From the NCBI GenBank assembly GCA_963204845.1, contig CAUJIL010000238.1, positions 1 to 34,185 of the forward strand: 34,185 bases of DNA, read 5' to 3'. The notes under the pieces are model-generated. The model was not told the DNA's origin. It searched no databases and saw only the letters and a program-made list of their open reading frames with translations. Of this stretch, positions 22,270-31,382 are shown piece by piece; the first letter of the stretch is position 1, and every line of letters starts with the position of its first letter. A program made the translations under genes and the position numbers. This stretch comes from Pseudomonadota bacterium. GTDB taxonomy: Bacteria; Pseudomonadota; Gammaproteobacteria; Pseudomonadales; UBA5518.

Positions 22270-24693
22270 TCAGGGAATCTGCGCCAGCAGCGCCATCGCG
22301 TCATCGTAGCCGTCGAATTCGCCTTTTTCCTCGGCCAGCATCCTGGCCTTCTGCAGATGCACCTTCGCGGTCTGCATATCGTTGCTGCGGAACAGCGCGG
22401 CGCCCAGGTGATAGCGGAAGATCGCCTCGTCGGGCGCGCGACGCACCACGCGCTCCAGGACCTGCACCGCCTTCGAGTGATTGCCCTGCTGGTACAGGAT
22501 CCACGCGTAGGTGTCGGCGAAGTACGGCTGTTCGGCGGTCTCGAAGCGCTTGGCGATCTCGAAGGCCTCGGCAAGCCGTGCCGGATCGGTGCCGTCACCG
22601 GCCAGCAACACCGCCAGGTTGTTCGCGGCGCTGTCGGCGGCAGGCACATTTTCCAGCACCGCGCGATAGCGCGCGATCGCGCCGGCGCGGTCACCCTGGC
22701 GCTCGAGCGCAGCAGCCGCCAGCAACTGCAGGTCCATCGCCTGCGGGTTGGCTGCGAGCCCGCGGTCGTACACCGCCAGCGCCGCCGCCTGGTCCCCGGC
22801 GCGCAACGCGAGTTCCCCCAGACCGCGATACCCTGCGATCCACGCCGCATCGCGCGCCAGCCCTTCCTCGAGCACCGCGCGTGCGCGCTCGTCGGCGCCG
22901 TCCCGCAGCAGCTCGGCCACGAACAGCTGACGCGCCTGTGCATCGTCCGGGTTCGCCTTCACGAACGCAGCCACCTCGTCCATCGCTACCGCGGCCTTGT
23001 CCTGCTCGCGATAGCTGCGCACGATGCCGGCCAGCGCACCGGTCATGTCCGGCTTCGCCGCCAGCACTTCCCGGAAGCGCACGATTGCTTCCTCGTGTTG
23101 GCCCTGGCCCTGCAGCCCGAGCGCCTCGATGTATTTCGCGTAGTCGGGATTGCCCGCGCGCTCGCCGAGGTCGCCGGCGATCGCGTTGGCGCCCTCCCAG
23201 TCCTTCATCGCCAGCTTCGCCTGCAGCTCGAGCGCGCGCACGCGCTTCGAGGCGTCGGGCGCCGAAGCCAGCGGCTGCAGGACCTCGAGCGCCTTGTCGT
23301 AGCGCTGCTCGCCGATCAGCAGGCCGGCGAACTGCGTCACCGCGGCCTCGTTGCGCGGATCGATCTTCAACGCATCGACCAGGCTGGCGCGCGCCATCTC
23401 GACGGCGCCGTTCTGCAGGTGCGCTCGCGAGAGCAGCACGTGTGCGCGCACGCTGGACGGATCCTGCCCCAGCACCTTGCGCAGGTCCGTGATGGCCTCC
23501 TCGGTGCGCCGCTCGCCGAGGCGCAGCCCCGCGCGCGTGAGCAGCGCCTCGGCGTTGCCGGAATCACCCGCGAGGATCTCCTCGATCAGCGCCACCGCCT
23601 CGTCACCCTTGCCCTGGCGCAGCGCGATGCGCGCGAGCTGGTTGCGCGCGAACAGCGATTCCTCCTTCTCTGCTGACGCGGCCACCTCGCGGTATACCGC
23701 GGCGGCTTCGTCGAGCTCGCTCCGGCGCTCGTACAGTTCGCCCAGCGCGATCCGCAGCCGCGCCACACCCTCGCCTTCCTGTGCTATATAACCGCGCAGC
23801 ACCTCGATCGCGGCATCCTGGTCGCGCTGCGCGAGCAGGCCGACCAGCGCCAGCTTGGCCTCCAGGCGCTGCGGCATCTCGGCGACCGCCGCACGCAATA
23901 CCGATTCGGCCTCCGCCGCGCGCTCGTTCGACACCAGGTACGCCGCCAGCCCCTGGCGGTACGAAAGTTCCTGCGGCTTCTGCGTGATCAGGCGGTTCAT
24001 CGCCTTCACCGCCTCGTCCACGTGCTTCTGCGTGGCGTGCTGCTGGAAATCGAGCAGCATCAGGGCATCGGAGTCGGGATGCTTCGCGAGCCCGTCGGCA
24101 ATCGCCTGCGCCGCGCCCTCATGGTCGCGCGTGGACAGCAGCAGGCTTGCCAGCATGACCTGCGAATCGAGGTCCTCCGGCTGCAGTGCCAGCGCCTCGC
24201 GAATCTCCTTCAGCGCCTCTTCCACGCGCTGCTCGCGCGCATGCACCATCGCCTGCGCGCGCAGCACGCGGTAATCGCCGGCGGCAATCACGCGCGCACG
24301 GTCCACGCTCGCCTGCGCGTCGTCGGGCTTGCCCGCGGCCACGTGCAGCTGCGCAAGCTTCAGGTGGGCGTCCAGGTGCTTCTCGTCGATCTGCACCGTG
24401 CTCTGCAGTTCGCGGTACATCTCGGGGAAGGCCTTGCGCGACTCGAACACCAGCGCACGCAGGTAATGCGCCTCGGCGAGGCGCGGATCGAGCTTCAGCG
24501 CGTTGCGCAGCTCGATGTCCGCCTTCTTCATGTCCCCCTGCTCGACGAACGCGCGCGCGCTTTCCAGGTAGCCGCGCGCCTTCTCCTCGGGGCTGCCGCA
24601 GGCGGTGAGCGCCGCCGCCAGCGCGATTGCCGCCACCAGCCGGGTCCTGCCGTTACCTTGTCGCATCCGGTCCACCTCGATTGCCTTGCGCAT
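22270..24693 (-). CDS. prsT: XrtA/PEP-CTERM system TPR-repeat lipoprotein PrsT
   Basis: Many TPR units, lipobox AALTACGSPEEKARGYLESARAFVEQGDMKKADIELRNALKLDP; start at 24693 (ATGA overlap) or 24666. Confidence 0.88.
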   Translation of the reverse strand: MRKAIEVDRMRQGNGRTRLVAAIALAAALTACGSPEEKARGYLESARAFVEQGDMKKADIELRNALKLDPRLAEAHYLRALVFESRKAFPEMYRELQSTVQIDEKHLDAHLKLAQLHVAAGKPDDAQASVDRARVIAAGDYRVLRAQAMVHAREQRVEEALKEIREALALQPEDLDSQVMLASLLLSTRDHEGAAQAIADGLAKHPDSDALMLLDFQQHATQKHVDEAVKAMNRLITQKPQELSYRQGLAAYLVSNERAAEAESVLRAAVAEMPQRLEAKLALVGLLAQRDQDAAIEVLRGYIAQEGEGVARLRIALGELYERRSELDEAAAVYREVAASAEKEESLFARNQLARIALRQGKGDEAVALIEEILAGDSGNAEALLTRAGLRLGERRTEEAITDLRKVLGQDPSSVRAHVLLSRAHLQNGAVEMARASLVDALKIDPRNEAAVTQFAGLLIGEQRYDKALEVLQPLASAPDASKRVRALELQAKLAMKDWEGANAIAGDLGERAGNPDYAKYIEALGLQGQGQHEEAIVRFREVLAAKPDMTGALAGIVRSYREQDKAAVAMDEVAAFVKANPDDAQARQLFVAELLRDGADERARAVLEEGLARDAAWIAGYRGLGELALRAGDQAAALAVYDRGLAANPQAMDLQLLAAAALERQGDRAGAIARYRAVLENVPAADSAANNLAVLLAGDGTDPARLAEAFEIAKRFETAEQPYFADTYAWILYQQGNHSKAVQVLERVVRRAPDEAIFRYHLGAALFRSNDMQTAKVHLQKARMLAEEKGEFDGYDDAMALLAQIP

Positions 24694-25589
24694 CACACCT
24701 GCGCGATGTCGATTCCCTTGATTTCCAGCACCATTTCGCGCAACCGCTCGTCTTCCTCCGCGCGCGGCCGCCGTCCGGCCAGCTCGCGGATGATCGGCTT
24801 GGTACGGATCACTTCCATCACGATGTCGCAGCTCACCGGCCGCGCTTCCTCTGCGTAACCGTACACCAGCGCCATGTCGCAGATGTTGTTGATCGAACGC
24901 GGTATGCCACGGCTGTAATAGTAGACGGTCGCGCAGGCATAGCGGTCGAAGACCTCACCGGTGGCGCCGGCCACGCCCAGGCGGTGCTCGATGTAGGTGC
25001 GCGTCTCCGGGAAGTCCAGCGCCGGGATGTGGTGTTCCACCGAGATGCGCTGGGCGAACTGGCTGAGCTCGGGGCGCGCCAGCGTCTGCCCCAGCTCGGG
25101 CTGGCCGACCAGGATCAGCTGGATCAGCAGCTGCTCGCCGACGTTGACGTTCGAGAGCAGGCGCAGCTCCTCGAGCGTTTCGATGTCCATGTTCTGCGCC
25201 TCGTCGACGATGAGCACCACGCGGTGCCCCTGCACGTGCTCGCGCGCCACGAAGTCGATCAGCTGCTGGTACATCACGACCTTGTCGCGCGCGCCGGTCT
25301 CCAGGCCGAAGGCGGTCAGCACCCAGGTGAGCAGGTCACCGAAGCTGCGGTGCGTGTTGGTGATCACCCCGACCGTGAACTCGCGGTCCATGTGCTTCAG
25401 CAGGTGGCGGATCAAGGTGGTCTTGCCCGAGCCGATCTCGCCGGTGATCAACGAGAAGCCGGCCTGGTTCTGCAGGCCGTACTCGAGCATCGCCAGCGCG
25501 ACCGCGTGCTTCTTGCTGAGGAACAGGAATTCCGGATCCGGAACGAGCGAGAACGGTTTGCGCGTCAGCCCGTAGAACTTTTCGTACAT
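24693..25589 (-). CDS. XrtA-associated ATPase (TIGR03015/ExeA-like AAA)
   Basis: MYEKFYGLTRKPFSLVPDPEFLFLSKKHAVALAMLEYGLQNQAGFSLITGEIGSGKTTLIRHLL...VVLIVDEAQNMDIETLEELRLLSNV. Confidence 0.93.
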   Translation of the reverse strand: MYEKFYGLTRKPFSLVPDPEFLFLSKKHAVALAMLEYGLQNQAGFSLITGEIGSGKTTLIRHLLKHMDREFTVGVITNTHRSFGDLLTWVLTAFGLETGARDKVVMYQQLIDFVAREHVQGHRVVLIVDEAQNMDIETLEELRLLSNVNVGEQLLIQLILVGQPELGQTLARPELSQFAQRISVEHHIPALDFPETRTYIEHRLGVAGATGEVFDRYACATVYYYSRGIPRSINNICDMALVYGYAEEARPVSCDIVMEVIRTKPIIRELAGRRPRAEEDERLREMVLEIKGIDIAQV

Positions 25590-25598
25590 CGCCTGCGC

Positions 25599-26444
25599 TT
25601 ACCGCTTGTCACCGTAGTAGTGCCGATAATAGTAACCGCCGATCCCGGCATCGGCCTTGTTCAGCACCCAGCCGAGCAGGTTGGTCTTCTGCAACAGCCG
25701 CCGCGCCTCGTGCAGTTCGACGGCCGTGTTGCCGCCGTTCTCCACCACCAGCAGCGCGCAGTCGAACTGCGGCAGAAAGCCGAGCGCATCGCCCGAGGCA
25801 AGCAGCGGCGGCAGGTCGAACATCACGATGCGCGATTCGTAGCGCGAGCGCAGCTCCTGCACCAGCTCGTTCATCTTGCGCGAGCCGAGCAACTCGGTGG
25901 AGTTCGAATAGCTGCCGCAGCTCGGCAGCACCACCAGCCGTTCGACGCCCGGATTGACCAGCACCTCCTCGACCGTCGCCTGCCCGGACAGGTAGTCACC
26001 CAGCCCCTTCTGCACCTGCAGCCCGAAATAGCCCGCCACGCGCGGCTTGCGCAGATCCGCATCCACCAGCAGCACGGTCTGGTTCGCGTCCAGCGCAATC
26101 GACAGTGCGATGTTCGCGGCCATGGTCGACTTGCCCACCCCCGCGGTGGCGCCCACCACGGCCAGCGTGCGCCAGCCGTTCTCGCGCATCGGCTGCAGGA
26201 TCTTCGTGCGCAGGATGCGGAACAGGTCCGCGTTGTGGTCACTGAGGTGCGCGACCAGGCGGTTCTTCACCCACGCATCGGCCGCATCGCCGCTCACAGC
26301 GGTGCGCGAATACGCAATCGTGGCCAGATCAGTCTGCTCGGGAGCCCGCGGAACACCCGCCGCCACCGCGGGCACCGCCGCCTCGGCAGTCGTCTTCGGA
26401 GCCTCGGCGCGCGCCTTCGCGAGCGCCTTTTCGATCAGTTCCAT
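25599..26444 (-). CDS. XrtA-associated tyrosine autokinase (BY-kinase)
   Basis: MELIEKALAKARAE..., VVGATAGVGKSTMAANIALSIAL, VLLVDADLRKPRV, C-terminal Tyr cluster GGYYYRHYYGDKR. Confidence 0.92.
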   Translation of the reverse strand: MELIEKALAKARAEAPKTTAEAAVPAVAAGVPRAPEQTDLATIAYSRTAVSGDAADAWVKNRLVAHLSDHNADLFRILRTKILQPMRENGWRTLAVVGATAGVGKSTMAANIALSIALDANQTVLLVDADLRKPRVAGYFGLQVQKGLGDYLSGQATVEEVLVNPGVERLVVLPSCGSYSNSTELLGSRKMNELVQELRSRYESRIVMFDLPPLLASGDALGFLPQFDCALLVVENGGNTAVELHEARRLLQKTNLLGWVLNKADAGIGGYYYRHYYGDKR

Positions 26445-26481
26445 GTGTGCGTTCTCCCGCCCCGCGCAGGGGCATGCACGA

Positions 26482-28032
26482 TCAGACCAGATGCGTGAGT
26501 CGGTCCACCAGTGACAGCCAGAGCAGATCGAGCGGCGTGACTGCGAAATGCACCACCAGCAGCAGCACCAGCAGCGCGAGCAGCCCCGCGCCGGCGTACA
26601 GCCAGTGCCTCGCCAGCCCTGGCCGCGCCGCGGCATCCTCGCCGCCGATCAGCGGAATCACCGCCAGCGGCGCACTGCCCATCGCAGCCACGATCGCCGA
26701 TTGCCCCCACAACGCGGGCTGCAGCATCTCGAGCAGCAGCGCGAGTCCGAAGCCCGCACCCAGCGCCGCTGCCACCACCAGCAGCATCAGCTGGCTGCGC
26801 TGCGGCGCGAACGGTTCGTCCGGCAGGCTCGGCGGCTCGATCACCGAGAAACGCTCGCCCATCTGTCCTTCCTCGAGGTTCTGGGCGATCTTCGCCTCCA
26901 GCTCCTTGTTGCGCAGCTCCTGGTACTTGCCGCGCGTATTGTCGAGGTCGCGCAGCAGGTTGTTGTACTCCTGCTCTATCTGTGGCGCCCGGCTGATGCG
27001 GTCCTGCACGTCGGCGATCTGCTTTTCCACCGCCGCACGCTGCTCGGTCAGGAAACCGATCTCGGCCCGCGCCGCGTCGAGCTGGCTGCTCAGTTGCAGC
27101 ATGGCCGGACTCTGCACGGGCTGCGCGGCCGTCTCGGGCGCCGTCTGCTTCATTTCCTCGATGCGTTCACGCAGCGCGACCACCTGCGGGTGCTTCTCGG
27201 TGTACTGGGTCAGCAGCTGCGCGAGCTGCTGCTCCAGCTCCCACAACGAGCCCCCACCGCCCTGCTGCTGGGTGCCGGCGCTGCTCACCAACGCCATCTG
27301 CGACTCGATCAACCCCACCTTGCCCTTGGCGGCCTCGATGCTGCCACGGATATCGCGGTGCGCCGCGTTCAGCCGCTCCAGCGCCTGCGTGTTGGCCTGG
27401 GCCAGCTCCGGCAGCGCGTCGCGGTTGTTCTGCTTGAACTCGGCCACGCGCGCCTCCTGCGTCGTGATCTCTGTCTGCAGGCGGTTCGCCTCGGAACGCA
27501 GGAACTCGGTGGTCTCCTCGGCGCGCGCGGTACGTGTGCGCACGTTCTCGGCCAGGAACAGGTTCAGCATCTCGCTGTTGACCTGCTGCGCCGTCTTCGC
27601 GTCGCGGTGCTCGAAGGACAGTATGAACGCGATCGTCATCCCCTTGCCGCGCCCCTCGGCCATCTGGCGCGTGATCTTCACGCCCTGGCGCAGCCGCTCG
27701 GCCAGCTCGCTCGGCCCCAGCCGTTCCTGCGCCTCGGGGAACAGCCCGAACTTCTTGATGATCCCCAGCGAGTTCTGCGTGGTGAGCACGCGCTGCTGGA
27801 TCACCTGCAGCCGCTCGTCGGCGTAGGTGGTGATGGTGGAGCGCACCAGCGTCTCGGGCACCTGCTGGCTCTCGATCAACACCGTTGCGTCCGAGCGGTA
27901 CATCGCGGGCAGCACCTGTACGATCAGCGTGCCCAGCACGAGCACCACCACCAGCGGCACCGCGATGAAGAACCGCCGCCGCCAGAACATGGCGATGTAA
28001 TCCGCTATCGAGGTCTCGTGCGTGCCTTCCAT
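26482..28032 (-). CDS. XrtA system polysaccharide chain-length determinant (TIGR03007-like)
   Basis: DYIAMFWRRRFFIAVPLVVVLVLGTLIVQVLPAMYRSDATVLIESQQVPETLVRSTITTYADERLQVIQQRVLTTQNL-like N-terminus, coiled coil, C-terminal TM. Confidence 0.9.
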   Translation of the reverse strand: MEGTHETSIADYIAMFWRRRFFIAVPLVVVLVLGTLIVQVLPAMYRSDATVLIESQQVPETLVRSTITTYADERLQVIQQRVLTTQNSLGIIKKFGLFPEAQERLGPSELAERLRQGVKITRQMAEGRGKGMTIAFILSFEHRDAKTAQQVNSEMLNLFLAENVRTRTARAEETTEFLRSEANRLQTEITTQEARVAEFKQNNRDALPELAQANTQALERLNAAHRDIRGSIEAAKGKVGLIESQMALVSSAGTQQQGGGGSLWELEQQLAQLLTQYTEKHPQVVALRERIEEMKQTAPETAAQPVQSPAMLQLSSQLDAARAEIGFLTEQRAAVEKQIADVQDRISRAPQIEQEYNNLLRDLDNTRGKYQELRNKELEAKIAQNLEEGQMGERFSVIEPPSLPDEPFAPQRSQLMLLVVAAALGAGFGLALLLEMLQPALWGQSAIVAAMGSAPLAVIPLIGGEDAAARPGLARHWLYAGAGLLALLVLLLVVHFAVTPLDLLWLSLVDRLTHLV

Positions 28033-28138
28033 CGTTACCCTGCGCATCCCCCGGACTGGTCCCGAAGTATAGACGGTCCCCGTGACCGGACAGATCCGTT
28101 CGTCGGCCAGCGGTCCCGGAATGGTCTAGACTAGCGCC

Positions 28139-28987
28139 ATGCCAATGCAGGGATACGCAAACAGCAAGCCGCTCGCTCAGCCCTTCCGCTGGTTCGCGGC
28201 GGGCTGCGTGGCCGCGTGTCTGGTGCATCTGGGCTCGCTGCGTCCGCTGATCGCCAAGTGGCTCATGTTCGACCAGAGCATGGGGCACGCGTTGGTGCTC
28301 TTCCTCGTGATCTGCGGCTGGCTGTGGTCCGGCCGCACGCATTTCGATCATCTCGCGCGTGCGCCCTCGCGACGCGGGGTGGGGATGATCGGGCTGGCCA
28401 CACTGGCGTGGTTCCTGGCCGCTCTGGGCGACATCGAACTGCTGGAGCAGCTCGCGCTGATCGCGATGTTCTACTCGCTCGCGGTGCTGGTGGCCGGCTG
28501 GCGCTCGGCGGTCAGCATCGCGCCGCAGCTCGCGATGCTGCTGTTCTGCGTCCCCATCTGGGACGAACTGAACGGTCAACTGGTGGACCTGAGCGCGTTC
28601 ATGGTCGGCAGCTTCTTTTCGTTCACGCCGATCACCTCGCACGTCGCCGGCAACGCGATCACGCTGCCTGCGGGTACCGTCGTGATCGCCGGTGGCTGCT
28701 CGGGGTTGCGCTACCTGATCGTCGGACTCGCGATGGCGAACCTCGCCTCGAGCATGAACCGACTGCGGTTCCGCCATCAGCTTGTCGCCAACCTGCTCGC
28801 GCTCGGACTGATGCTGGCCGTGAACTGGGTACGGATCATCGTGATCGTGTTCGTGGCCTACTACACCGACATGCAGGGCCATCTGGTTCGCCACCACGAG
28901 AACTTCGGGTGGATGGTGTTCGGCGTGGCGCTGCTGCCGCTTCTTCTTTATGCACGCCACGCCCCGCATCGGCCGGAAGGCGAATGA
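28139..28987 (+). CDS. Exosortase (short form, EpsI domain not fused)
   Basis: Multi-TM protein with conserved Cys/Arg/His motifs GGCSGLRYLIVGLAMANL, NWVRIIVIVFVAYYTDM, HHENFGWMVF. Confidence 0.88.
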   Translation: MPMQGYANSKPLAQPFRWFAAGCVAACLVHLGSLRPLIAKWLMFDQSMGHALVLFLVICGWLWSGRTHFDHLARAPSRRGVGMIGLATLAWFLAALGDIELLEQLALIAMFYSLAVLVAGWRSAVSIAPQLAMLLFCVPIWDELNGQLVDLSAFMVGSFFSFTPITSHVAGNAITLPAGTVVIAGGCSGLRYLIVGLAMANLASSMNRLRFRHQLVANLLALGLMLAVNWVRIIVIVFVAYYTDMQGHLVRHHENFGWMVFGVALLPLLLYARHAPHRPEGE

Positions 28988-28988
28988 G

Positions 28989-29606
28989 ATGAGCGCTGCA
29001 CGCACCGCCACCGCCACCCTGACGCTCGCGCTCGGATTCGCGATGCTGCTGCTTGGCCGTGCGCTGCTGGCGATCTACCCGGCCCCGTCGGCCGACACCG
29101 AACGCCCGTGGGACATTCCGGCCGAACTGCAGGTGTGGGACGGCTATTTTCCCGGAAATTTCCGCGCCAGCGCGGACCCGATCCCTGCGGTCCAGACGGT
29201 GACGCTGGCGTTCGATGGCCACCCGTACCGCTTCCAGCGCTTTGCCCACAGCGTAGAGCGCGCCGACGCGGACCTGGTCCCCTGGTTCTCGGATCTGCAC
29301 GACAAGCAGTGGATCCGGGTGGGCAGCGCACGTGTCGAGGTCGAGGGCGGCCCGCCGATCGCCGTGCTCGCGCTGGAGCGCATGAGCGGATCGCACGCGC
29401 TGGTGCTCGCGTACAGCTACCGTACCGGTCCCTACGCGAGCACCTCGTTCAACATCGCGAAGCTGCTGCAGGTTCCCGCCAAGCTCGGCGCCCACAACCG
29501 CTTCGAGATCCTCACCGTGGCAGCCCCGTGCAGCAACGACTGCGGCGAGGTGTCTCGCCGCGCGGCCCAGGTACTGACCGGGATCCTCAGCGCGAACTCG
29601 CCCTGA
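28989..29606 (+). CDS. EpsI-like exosortase-associated protein
   Basis: Single N-terminal TM; VWDGYFPGNFRASADP, HDKQWIRVGSARVEV, YSYRTGPYASTSFNIAKLLQVPAKLG; 2 nt after exosortase stop. Confidence 0.72.
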   Translation: MSAARTATATLTLALGFAMLLLGRALLAIYPAPSADTERPWDIPAELQVWDGYFPGNFRASADPIPAVQTVTLAFDGHPYRFQRFAHSVERADADLVPWFSDLHDKQWIRVGSARVEVEGGPPIAVLALERMSGSHALVLAYSYRTGPYASTSFNIAKLLQVPAKLGAHNRFEILTVAAPCSNDCGEVSRRAAQVLTGILSANSP

Positions 29607-29665
29607 TCAGTTCGCGAACTTGGCTGAGACAGCAGCAAACCAGGAACTGCAGACATATACGCCTA

Positions 29666-29693
29666 TTGTCGTCCATATCTGAACGGATATAAT
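29666..29693 (+). promoter_or_regulatory. Candidate promoter/operator of the HigBA-like module
   Basis: TTGTCG - 16 nt - TATAAT, with inverted repeat ATATC-N6-GATAT (29675-29690) overlapping the -10. Confidence 0.55.
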
Positions 29694-29694
29694 C

Positions 29695-29927
29695 TTGAAG
29701 CAGACACGGAAGCTGTTGTATTGGGAAGGATCTTCCAAACACATAGAGGCGATACGTTCCGCGCGGTCTACACGGTACGTGTCGGCGCCGCAGTGCATGT
29801 GCCGCACGCATTCCAGAAAAAATCCAAATCGGGCATTTCTACGCCACGGGCTGACGTAAACCTGATCGAGAAGCGACTGAAAGCAGTGCTCGCCCGCTAC
29901 GCGGCGAGCGGGAGAGACGAGCTATGA
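29695..29927 (+). pseudogene. HigB-like (phage Gp49 family) toxin remnant: N-terminus and C-terminus in different frames, middle missing
   Basis: Frame from 29695: LKQTRKLLYWEGSSK; frame from 29721: HRGDTFRAVYTVRVGAAVHVPHAFQKKSKSGISTPRADVNLIEKRLKAVLARYA, matching the known C-terminal half of the family. Confidence 0.72.
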
Positions 29928-30253
29928 GCGGCAGCCACCACCCAAAAGGTACCAGCAACGTACTCACGGATCTCGGATTCGAGGACGCGGCCGAACTGTC
30001 GGCCAAAGCCGCGCTCGCACTCGAACTCAATGGACTGCTCGACGAACGGGGACTTAGCCAAACCGAGGCTGCAACCATCACAGGTATGACGCAGCCCAAG
30101 GTTTCACAGGTTCGACGGTACAAGCTTCAGAACATCTCGCTGGAGCGGCTCATGCAGGCGCTCGTGTCGCTGGATCGGCATGTTGAGATTGTGGTTCAGC
30201 CTGCCTGCAGCACGACGGCCCCCGGGATTACCGTTAGCGCAAGACACCCATGA
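29924..30253 (+). CDS. HigA-like XRE-family antitoxin
   Basis: LTDLGFEDAAELSAKAALALELNGLLDERGLSQTEAATITGMTQPKVSQVRRYKLQNISLERLMQALVSLDRHVEIVVQP; ATGA overlap with toxin remnant. Confidence 0.85.
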   Translation: MSGSHHPKGTSNVLTDLGFEDAAELSAKAALALELNGLLDERGLSQTEAATITGMTQPKVSQVRRYKLQNISLERLMQALVSLDRHVEIVVQPACSTTAPGITVSARHP

Positions 30254-31382
30254 CCACCTCAGCCATCCGCCGCAGGTGCCGCTCGCTCACCCGGTCGTGC
30301 AGCGGCAATGTCAGCAGCCGCTCCGCGAATCGGGTAGCGTCCGGCACCGGCGGCAGCGGGCTCAGCACTGCGTCGACGCCCCTGACCCTTGGTAGCTCCA
30401 CTTCGTAGAACGCACTTGCGCCGAGGTCACGCAGGCGACGCAGCACAGTGTCACGATGCGCGCGGTCAACGAAGAGCAGCGGGTAGCGCAACAGGCGCCC
30501 CGCGCGGGCGGCGAGTCGCCGCGGCAGCAACTCCACGCCCGCGCAATCGTCCAGCAGTTCCGCGATGCGGGCCTCGCGCCAACGCGAACGCGCCAGCCAC
30601 GCGCCGATGTTCGTCGCGGCCAGTTCGCGGCGGACGCGGTCCATTGCCATGATCGCATCCAGCGCGTGGTAGCGCGTCTCGCCCAGGCCCAGCCCCGGCA
30701 AGCGGCTCAACAGTCCGTATGGCAGCGGATGCAGCAGCGCCGCGAACACGCGGCGCTTCAGCGTGCCCAGCGCCGGCATCGTGTGCTCGGGTGCGCGCAC
30801 CGCCTGCGCGAGCTCGCTGCCCTCGGGGAGCAGCAGTGCGCCACCGCCCAACAGGTTCACGGGCTTGCCGCGCCCGAAACTCACGACGCGCGCGGCCACC
30901 GGCGCCGCCGGCGGGGCTTCCGGCCACCACTGCGCACAATCCTCGATCAGCAGCGCGCCGCAGCGTGCCGCGCGTGCGGCCAGCTCCGGCAAGCGCTCGG
31001 CGATGCCGAGGAAATTGACCGCCACCACGGCCGCGACGCGCTCGCTGCAGGCGCGCTCCAGCGCGTCCGGATCGAAGGCCGGATCATCGGCGCCGCAATC
31101 CACCAGCACCGGCCGTGCGCCGGCGAACAGTGCCGCGGCGATCAGGTCGGGGCAGGCGTACGCCGGCAACAGCACCTCGCGACGCCCGGGCCGGCACGCC
31201 AGCGCAGCGATCAACGCAGCGGCAAGCGCCGCAGTGCCCGAGTTCAGCCACACCGGCACAAAGCCGAACATATCGTAGGTCCGGTCAATTGACCGGACAT
31301 TAGCGGGTTGGCTTGGCAACTCGAATGTCCGGTCGGAGACCGGCAGCACCGGCTGCCCGACCGGCGGCAGGCGCGCGATCAT
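30234..31382 (-). CDS. DegT/DnrJ/EryC1/StrS-like PLP-dependent aminotransferase
   Basis: VWLNSGTAALAAALIAAL, VLLPAYACPDLIAAALFAGARPVLVDC, VVAVNFLGIAERLPEL, LIEDCAQ, VVSFGRGKPVNLLGGGALL. Confidence 0.82.
   Translation of the reverse strand: MIARLPPVGQPVLPVSDRTFELPSQPANVRSIDRTYDMFGFVPVWLNSGTAALAAALIAALACRPGRREVLLPAYACPDLIAAALFAGARPVLVDCGADDPAFDPDALERACSERVAAVVAVNFLGIAERLPELAARAARCGALLIEDCAQWWPEAPPAAPVAARVVSFGRGKPVNLLGGGALLLPEGSELAQAVRAPEHTMPALGTLKRRVFAALLHPLPYGLLSRLPGLGLGETRYHALDAIMAMDRVRRELAATNIGAWLARSRWREARIAELLDDCAGVELLPRRLAARAGRLLRYPLLFVDRAHRDTVLRRLRDLGASAFYEVELPRVRGVDAVLSPLPPVPDATRFAERLLTLPLHDRVSERHLRRMAEVVMGVLR
31275..31298. repeat. GTAGG-headed palindrome with a third stem, inside the aminotransferase CDS
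   Basis: GTAGG followed by the perfect 18-nt palindrome TCCGGTCAATTGACCGGA then C; weaker hairpin GTCCGGTCGGAGACCGG at 31327-31343. Confidence 0.75.

Noticed and set aside
24627-29017. Shadow ORFs 24627..26498(+), 26548..28134(+), 27167..29017(-)
   Set aside because: Antisense or alternative-frame translations of EPS genes with biased composition.
29695-29927. Programmed ribosomal frameshift in the HigB-like gene
   Set aside because: No obvious slippery heptamer, and a whole middle segment of the family appears missing, so deletion is simpler.
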